NCBI GenBank assembly: GCA_016716065.1
Contig: JADJXA010000001.1
Span: 62,001 to 126,000 of the forward strand
Source: Candidatus Leptovillus gracilis
GTDB lineage: Bacteria; Chloroflexota; Anaerolineae; Promineifilales; Promineifilaceae
DNA length: 64,000 nt
Reading direction: 5' to 3'
The position numbers and the translations under genes are program-made. Shown one piece after another: positions 59,313 through 64,000 of this stretch (its first letter is position 1; every line of letters begins with the position of its first letter). Under the pieces are notes generated by a model. That model did no database searches. It was given only the letters and a program-made list of their open reading frames with translations, and was not told the origin of the DNA.

Positions 59313-61415
59313 ATGAAAATCACCGCAAGAATCATTTTACTTTCCATTGCTTTGTTTCTGTTGGCCGCCTGTCAGCGGGCCACAGAGCCAGAGGCGAGCA
59401 TCAATCTGGCCGGTACCAATTGGGTGCTCAGTTCACTAAATGGCAATTTGCCGCTGGCGGACACGGCCGTTACCCTGCAATTTGGCGCCGACGGTGCTGT
59501 GTCCGGTTCAGATGGCTGCAACCGTTTCAGCACCACCTTCACCCAAGACAGCGCCAACCTCACCATCAATCAACCGTCGGCGTCCACCATGATGCTTTGC
59601 CCTGAACCGGCAATGACCCAGGCGGCGGCGTATATGGCCGCGCTGGCCGCGACCACCAACTTCACGGCCGTTGGCAGCCAACTGAGTTTGCTCAACGGCG
59701 AACAGGTCCTGGCGACCTTTGTCGCGGGCACGCCATCTACAGACAACACCGAGGCCGCGCCGGAAGCCAGCAGCGACCTGGCCGGTACGAGTTGGACCCT
59801 CAGTTCGCTCAACGGCGCTCCGGCAATCACCGACACGGCCGTTACCCTCCAATTCGGCGCCGACGGCACATTGTCTGGCACAGACGGCTGCAACCAGTTC
59901 TCCACCACCTACACCCAGGATGGCGGCAATCTCACCATCAATCAGGCGGGGGCGTCCACCCTGATGGCCTGCCCGGAACCGATCATGGCTCAGGCGACAG
60001 CGTTCAGCGCTGCGCTGGCGGCCACGACCAGCTTCACCATGACCGACGCCGACCTGTCGCTGCAAGCCGGTGATCAGGTCTTGGCGATGTTTGTCGTTAA
60101 CTCAAGCGATCTGGCCGATACTGCCTGGGAAGTAGTCTCTTACAATAACGGCCGTGAAGCCGTCGTCAGCCTGATTCTGGGCACGGAAATCTCTGCCAAT
60201 TTTGGTCTAGAAGGCGACCTGACCGGCAGCGCTGGCTGCAACCAATACTTCACCAGCTTTGCCGCCGCCGATGGGCGCATTGAAATCGGCCCGGCCGGTT
60301 CATCGCGCCGCTTCTGCCCGGAACCACCCGGCATCATGGACCAGGAGCAAGAATTCCTGGCCGCTCTGGAGAGCGCCGCGACCTACAGCATTCAAGGCAA
60401 CCTGCTGGAAATGCGCTCGGCAGCCGACCAGACGGCCGTTGTCATGACCCGTAAACAAATCGTGGAACTGCCCGACCCGGCCCCGGCTACCGCCAGCGGG
60501 CGCGTCACCTCGCCACAGGGTCTCAACATCCGTTCTGGCCCCGGCGTCAACTTCCCGGTCGTCGGCTTTGCGCGTTACAACGACGAGGGTGAGATTGTTG
60601 GCCGCAGCGCCGACGGCCGTTGGTGGGCTGCTTCTGTGCCCTCCGCGCCGGGCGGCGTCGGCTGGATATCGGCCGACTTTGTCATCGTCAACAACACAGA
60701 CAACGTCCCCGTGATCGAGGTTGCGCCACCGGTCATCATTGTGCCCACGGCCGCGGCAACGCCCACCCCACCGCCGCCGCCAACCGCCACGCCCATCCCC
60801 GAAATCTCGTTTGGGGCCGACCGCACCAACATTGCCCAGGGCGAATGCACCACCCTCCGCTGGACTGTACAAAATATACAGGCCGTTTGGGTCTACCCGC
60901 TGGGCGAGCGGTTTGAAAACTTCCCGCGTACCGGCCAGGGCAGCGAACAAGTTTGCCCAACCATCACCACAACTTACGAGATGCGTGTCTTGCAGCGCGA
61001 TGGGACTATCATCTTCCGCCAGGTAACTGTCAATGTCACCGGCTCGGTAACACCCAACCCACTAACTGGAACCCGTTGGGAAGTGGTCAATTTCAATAAC
61101 GGCCGTGGTGGTCTGGTCTCCTTAATCGCCAACTCGCGCATCACATTAGAATTTGGCGCCGACGGCCGTCTGACTGGCAGCAGCGGTTGCAACACCTATT
61201 TTACAAACTATCAGGTAAACGGCGTCAACCTGACCATCGGCCAACCCAGCTCCTCCCAGTTGTTATGCGCCGAACCGGCCGGCGTGATGGAACAAGAAGT
61301 AGACTTCCTGAACAGCGCCCTGCCTTCTGTGACAACTTTCCTCATTGATGGCAGCAGACTGGAACTGCGCTCGGCCGGCAATCAAACGGCCGTGCTCGCC
61401 AACCGGTTACCCTAA
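59313..61415 (+). CDS. lipoprotein with four META/HslJ-like domains and an SH3 domain
   Basis: The 700-aa exported lipoprotein has LLAAC as lipobox (Cys about residue 20). It contains four META/HslJ-type domains, each with the pattern LxGTxW, LxFGADGxxSGSDGCN, FxxTFxxD and CPEPxMxQ (about 32-130, 148-245, 258-370, 580-695). An SH3-like domain (GLNIRSGPGVNFPVVGFAR, about 395-455) and an Ig-like segment lie between domains 3 and 4. HslJ domains occur in heat-shock/novobiocin-resistance proteins; the role here is unknown. ATG 59313 has AAAGGA nine bases upstream. Confidence 0.85.
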   Translation: MKITARIILLSIALFLLAACQRATEPEASINLAGTNWVLSSLNGNLPLADTAVTLQFGADGAVSGSDGCNRFSTTFTQDSANLTINQPSASTMMLCPEPAMTQAAAYMAALAATTNFTAVGSQLSLLNGEQVLATFVAGTPSTDNTEAAPEASSDLAGTSWTLSSLNGAPAITDTAVTLQFGADGTLSGTDGCNQFSTTYTQDGGNLTINQAGASTLMACPEPIMAQATAFSAALAATTSFTMTDADLSLQAGDQVLAMFVVNSSDLADTAWEVVSYNNGREAVVSLILGTEISANFGLEGDLTGSAGCNQYFTSFAAADGRIEIGPAGSSRRFCPEPPGIMDQEQEFLAALESAATYSIQGNLLEMRSAADQTAVVMTRKQIVELPDPAPATASGRVTSPQGLNIRSGPGVNFPVVGFARYNDEGEIVGRSADGRWWAASVPSAPGGVGWISADFVIVNNTDNVPVIEVAPPVIIVPTAAATPTPPPPPTATPIPEISFGADRTNIAQGECTTLRWTVQNIQAVWVYPLGERFENFPRTGQGSEQVCPTITTTYEMRVLQRDGTIIFRQVTVNVTGSVTPNPLTGTRWEVVNFNNGRGGLVSLIANSRITLEFGADGRLTGSSGCNTYFTNYQVNGVNLTIGQPSSSQLLCAEPAGVMEQEVDFLNSALPSVTTFLIDGSRLELRSAGNQTAVLANRLP

Positions 61416-61420
61416 AAACA

Positions 61421-61466
61421 AAGTTGGTTGGTTGGTTGGTTGGCAGCCAAATCCAACCAACCAACC
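61421..61466. repeat. TTGG x5 inverted repeat
   Basis: Five TTGG words are followed by CCAACCAACCAA, a very stable hairpin without U tract, directly after the META gene. It lies just before the DUF1269 gene's Shine-Dalgarno. Confidence 0.8.
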
Positions 61467-61494
61467 AAGTCCGTTCTTAAACAAGGAGAAAATC

Positions 61495-62142
61495 ATGAAT
61501 GACGTTCCCGTACAAGTAATCGTCGCCGCGTTTAACGACCCAGAACAGGCCGGCCACCTGATGGCCGACATCAAATTGGGCAAGGTATTGGGGTTGGTCG
61601 GCATTATTGATGCGGCCGTTGTCGTCAAAGACGCCGAAGGCAAACTCAAAATTACCGACTCCAAGCGGCGCAGCACCAAAGGCTTCATCACCGGCGGCGT
61701 GATCGGCGGCGTTTTGGGCCTGTTGGCCGGGCCAGTGGGCTGGACAGCCCTGGGAACCGGGGCCGTTGGCGCCCTCATGGGCAAGATGCGCGGCGCGCCC
61801 TTAAAAGCAGAGATGCAAGACATCGGCTCCGCCCTCACGCCAAACAGTTCAGCCATCGTCGCTATCATCGAACACACCTGGGTCGCGGCCCTGGAAGAAG
61901 CCATGGCCGCCGAAGGCGCGCGCATCGTTCAAGACGCGCTGAAGGCGGACATTGCCGAGCAGTTGAACGCTGGCGGCAGCGTGCTGTACACTGCCGGGGC
62001 CGGCGGTGTCGCCCGTCTGGCCGAAACACCCGAGGGCGCGCAAATTAGCGGCCTGCTGGTTGATGACGAGGGCGTTTTCATTGGCGACGCGCAGTTCACG
62101 TTTGAGGAATCGGGCGAGGAACAGGCGGACGAACAAGAGTAA
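61495..62142 (+). CDS. DUF1269-type membrane-associated protein
   Basis: The protein (215 aa) has the DUF1269 layout. An N-terminal VIVAAFNDPEQAGHLMADI block leads to a Gly-rich hydrophobic hairpin (about residues 65-100, TGGVIGGVLGLLAGPVGWTALGTGAVGALMG). An SSAIVAIIEHTWVAALEEAM block and an acidic tail follow. Similar proteins are predicted membrane-associated and of unknown function. AGGAG precedes ATG 61495. It may be cotranscribed with AbgT, 249 bases downstream. Confidence 0.8.
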   Translation: MNDVPVQVIVAAFNDPEQAGHLMADIKLGKVLGLVGIIDAAVVVKDAEGKLKITDSKRRSTKGFITGGVIGGVLGLLAGPVGWTALGTGAVGALMGKMRGAPLKAEMQDIGSALTPNSSAIVAIIEHTWVAALEEAMAAEGARIVQDALKADIAEQLNAGGSVLYTAGAGGVARLAETPEGAQISGLLVDDEGVFIGDAQFTFEESGEEQADEQE

Positions 62143-62391
62143 ACCGCGCCCAGCGGCATGACGGATACTCGCCGCGACCGCATCTCAGTCCCGAAAGGCC
62201 GGTCGCCTGACCATGTCACCGAAGGCACGGCAGGTGACTGTCCACGGTAGTTCCGCAGGTTATTTCGTTTGCGATCCCTGGCCGCGCCAGAGAAAGCAGC
62301 AGCGGGCAGGTGTGGCAGTTCCACCTTGGAATGAATATCACAAGATGGCAAGAGTGAAATTGCCGAATTTGGTAAGGAAAATGGAGGAAAA
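62143..62391 (+). other. leader region upstream of the AbgT-like gene
   Basis: The 249-base gap holds several potential hairpins, for example GGTCGCCTGACC and GTCACC...GGTGAC (near 62200-62240). None matches a riboswitch class with confidence, so it is reported only as a structured-looking leader. Confidence 0.35.
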
Positions 62392-64000
62392 ATGAGCAAA
62401 GAGAATGCAGCCGCAGACGCCAAGCCAGGCCTGGCCCAGAAATTGTTGGACGGCATCGAAAAGGTGGGCAACAAAGTCCCCCACCCGGTACTGATGTTTT
62501 TATATCTGATCATCATCGTGATGGTCTTGTCCCACGTCCTTTATCTGCTAAACGTCAGCGTCACCGAAGAAATCGCTGTGCCGGTTTTGGCGCAGCCCGA
62601 AGACGTATATTATCTGGACTCCACCGAACCAAGCCTGCCAACACCGGCCGACGAATACGGCGCTGAATTCGAGATCAAACAGCAAACCATTGCGATACGC
62701 AGCCTCTTGTCAGTTGATGGGATCCGCTTCATTTTCACCTCCTTCGTGTCTAACTTTGCCAGTTTTAGCGTTGTCGCCGTCATTTTAGTGGCGATGGTCG
62801 GCGTGGGCGTGGCCGAAGAAGCCGGGTTAATGGGCGCGTTGATCCGCAAAATAGTCAAGGTGACGCCGCGCCAGCTGCTCACTTTCATCCTAATCCTTGT
62901 CGGCGTCTTGTCCAGTGTCGCCACCGACGCCGGTTATCTCATTCTTATCCCCCTGGGCGCTATCGCTTTTCTCAGCGTCGGCCGCCACCCGCTGGCCGGT
63001 ATAGCCGCCGCGTTTGGTGGGGTTAGCGCCATCTTTGCCGTCAATATTCTCATCGCGCCGGTTGACGCGATGCTGACGGAGATCACCAACGAAGCCATTC
63101 TCCTGGCCGGTGGTCAACCAATCACGATTGTGGCTAACTTCTATTTCGGGGCCGTCTCCACAATCCTGCTGAGCATTGCCGTCGCTCTGGTGACTACCCG
63201 GATTGTTGAGCCACGTCTGGGTGTTTATCAGGCGACAGATACAACGCCGATTGAAGAAGTGCAAGATGAGGCCACCGCAGCCGCCGAAGCGCATGGCTTA
63301 CGCTACGCGCTGTATGCTTTTTTAGCCATCCTCGCCGTCGTCCTGCTGCTGACGCTGCCCTCATGGGGGCCACTGCGCGACCCGGTTGACGGCGCGGTTA
63401 TCGGCAATACGCCCTTTATGACCAGCCTGATCTTCATCATTACGCTGATGTTTCTTTTCGCCGGCATTGGTTACGGCCTGGGGGCCAAAACGATCACCAG
63501 CAGCGCCGATGTGATCAAAGGGGTCACCAAGACCTATGCCAGCCTATCTGGTCTTATTTTCATGCTGTTGATGATCAGCCAGTTCATCGCCTTTTTTAAT
63601 TTCAGTAATATGCCCCAGGTTGTCGCCATCTGGATGGCCGACGCCCTGGAACAAGCCAATATTGGCGCGCTGCCGCTGCTCATCGGCTTTATTCTGGTGA
63701 TCATGCTCCTCAACTTCATCATCCCTAACGTGATACCCAAATGGGCCATCTTCGCGCCTATTTTTATCCCGGTCTTCTTGCGGCTAGGAATTGCACCGCA
63801 AACGGTATTGGCCGCTTACCGTCTGGGCGATTCGCCGACCAACGTCATCACGCCGTTGATGGTCTATTTGCCCTTTGTCCTGACCATCGTGCAGCGGTAT
63901 CAAAAAGATGCGGGTATCGGCACGGTCATCGCTTTGATGCTGCCCTACACATTGGTTATCTCCATTGTCTGGATTCTCCTTTTCGTGGTATGGTTTGTGT
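62392..64000 (+). CDS. AbgT-family transporter (3' end outside window)
   Basis: At least 536 residues of a polytopic membrane protein are present. It begins with VPHPVLMFLYLIIIVMVLS, followed by the AbgT pattern VGVGVAEEAGLMGALIRK and GVLSSVATDAGYLILIPLGA. Later blocks include GRHPLAGIAAAFGGVSAIFAVN, NFIIPNVIPKWAIFAPIFIPVF and the helix-loop RLGDSPTNVITPLMVYLP. AbgT proteins import p-aminobenzoyl-glutamate or export antimetabolites such as sulfonamides. An unusual polar insert (about residues 63-105) follows helix 1. GGAGG precedes the ATG at 62392. The last part is cut by the window end. Confidence 0.9.
   Translation, partial: MSKENAAADAKPGLAQKLLDGIEKVGNKVPHPVLMFLYLIIIVMVLSHVLYLLNVSVTEEIAVPVLAQPEDVYYLDSTEPSLPTPADEYGAEFEIKQQTIAIRSLLSVDGIRFIFTSFVSNFASFSVVAVILVAMVGVGVAEEAGLMGALIRKIVKVTPRQLLTFILILVGVLSSVATDAGYLILIPLGAIAFLSVGRHPLAGIAAAFGGVSAIFAVNILIAPVDAMLTEITNEAILLAGGQPITIVANFYFGAVSTILLSIAVALVTTRIVEPRLGVYQATDTTPIEEVQDEATAAAEAHGLRYALYAFLAILAVVLLLTLPSWGPLRDPVDGAVIGNTPFMTSLIFIITLMFLFAGIGYGLGAKTITSSADVIKGVTKTYASLSGLIFMLLMISQFIAFFNFSNMPQVVAIWMADALEQANIGALPLLIGFILVIMLLNFIIPNVIPKWAIFAPIFIPVFLRLGIAPQTVLAAYRLGDSPTNVITPLMVYLPFVLTIVQRYQKDAGIGTVIALMLPYTLVISIVWILLFVVWFV

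Overview
The window is one contiguous piece of a GC-rich bacterial chromosome (roughly 58-60 % GC by eye), most likely from the Chloroflexota, class Anaerolineae or a relative. This is an inference from gene content: F420 genes (npdG, cofE, an F420-type luciferase-like oxidoreductase), a T-box-controlled ileS, many GT39-type membrane glycosyltransferases, very large multi-GAF histidine kinases and Chloroflexota-style short word repeats between genes. No rRNA, tRNA, phage or insertion-sequence transposase gene was seen. Both ends cut genes: a kelch/PPC protein at the left and an AbgT-type transporter at the right.

Layout. 0-6.3 kb: secreted kelch protein, then a minus-strand operon of T-box leader, unknown ORF and ileS. 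6.4-10.7 kb: two single-domain response regulators around a metallo-beta-lactamase-fold hydrolase, then folD and mobA. 11-16.6 kb: a PLP decarboxylase, a coiled-coil zinc-ribbon protein, two tandem FemAB-type ligases and a D-cysteine desulfhydrase-like enzyme. 16.6-24.7 kb: GT39 enzyme with a membrane-bound glycosidase-like protein, a membrane Fe-S oxidoreductase, a CAP protein and an LLM oxidoreductase. 24.9-31.2 kb: thioredoxin, ssnA-like amidohydrolase, a damaged DUF4258/YgiT module, npdG-cofE, a lipoprotein, an HD hydrolase and a small antitoxin-like protein. 31.5-37.3 kb: a lipoprotein class B PBP with a MecA_N-like domain, thiolase and an AAA+ ATPase. 37.5-42.5 kb: methyltransferase-GT39, Rpn-type nuclease, sortase. 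42.5-44 kb: infC-rpmI-rplT. 44.3-50.7 kb: three consecutive GT39-like enzymes. 50.8-64 kb: a 1323-residue histidine kinase, a SWIM protein, a CPBP protease, an RlmD-like protein, an M20 peptidase, a META/SH3 lipoprotein, a DUF1269 protein and the AbgT transporter.

The two strongest whole-window signals are not genes. First, the palindrome ACGGCCGT occurs about 140 times (hand count), where base composition predicts about two. It is read in all three coding frames, so it looks selected as DNA, in the manner of the cyanobacterial HIP1 octamer. Second, gene borders carry short imperfect word repeats, often followed by their own inverted copy. Several of these have entered coding sequences without breaking the frame, four of them in one glycosyltransferase gene. 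Gene-level oddities are an IleRS with a GXHH instead of HXGH signature, an RlmD-like protein lacking the catalytic cysteine, a probable AUU start of infC and an in-frame TGA in the DUF4258 gene.
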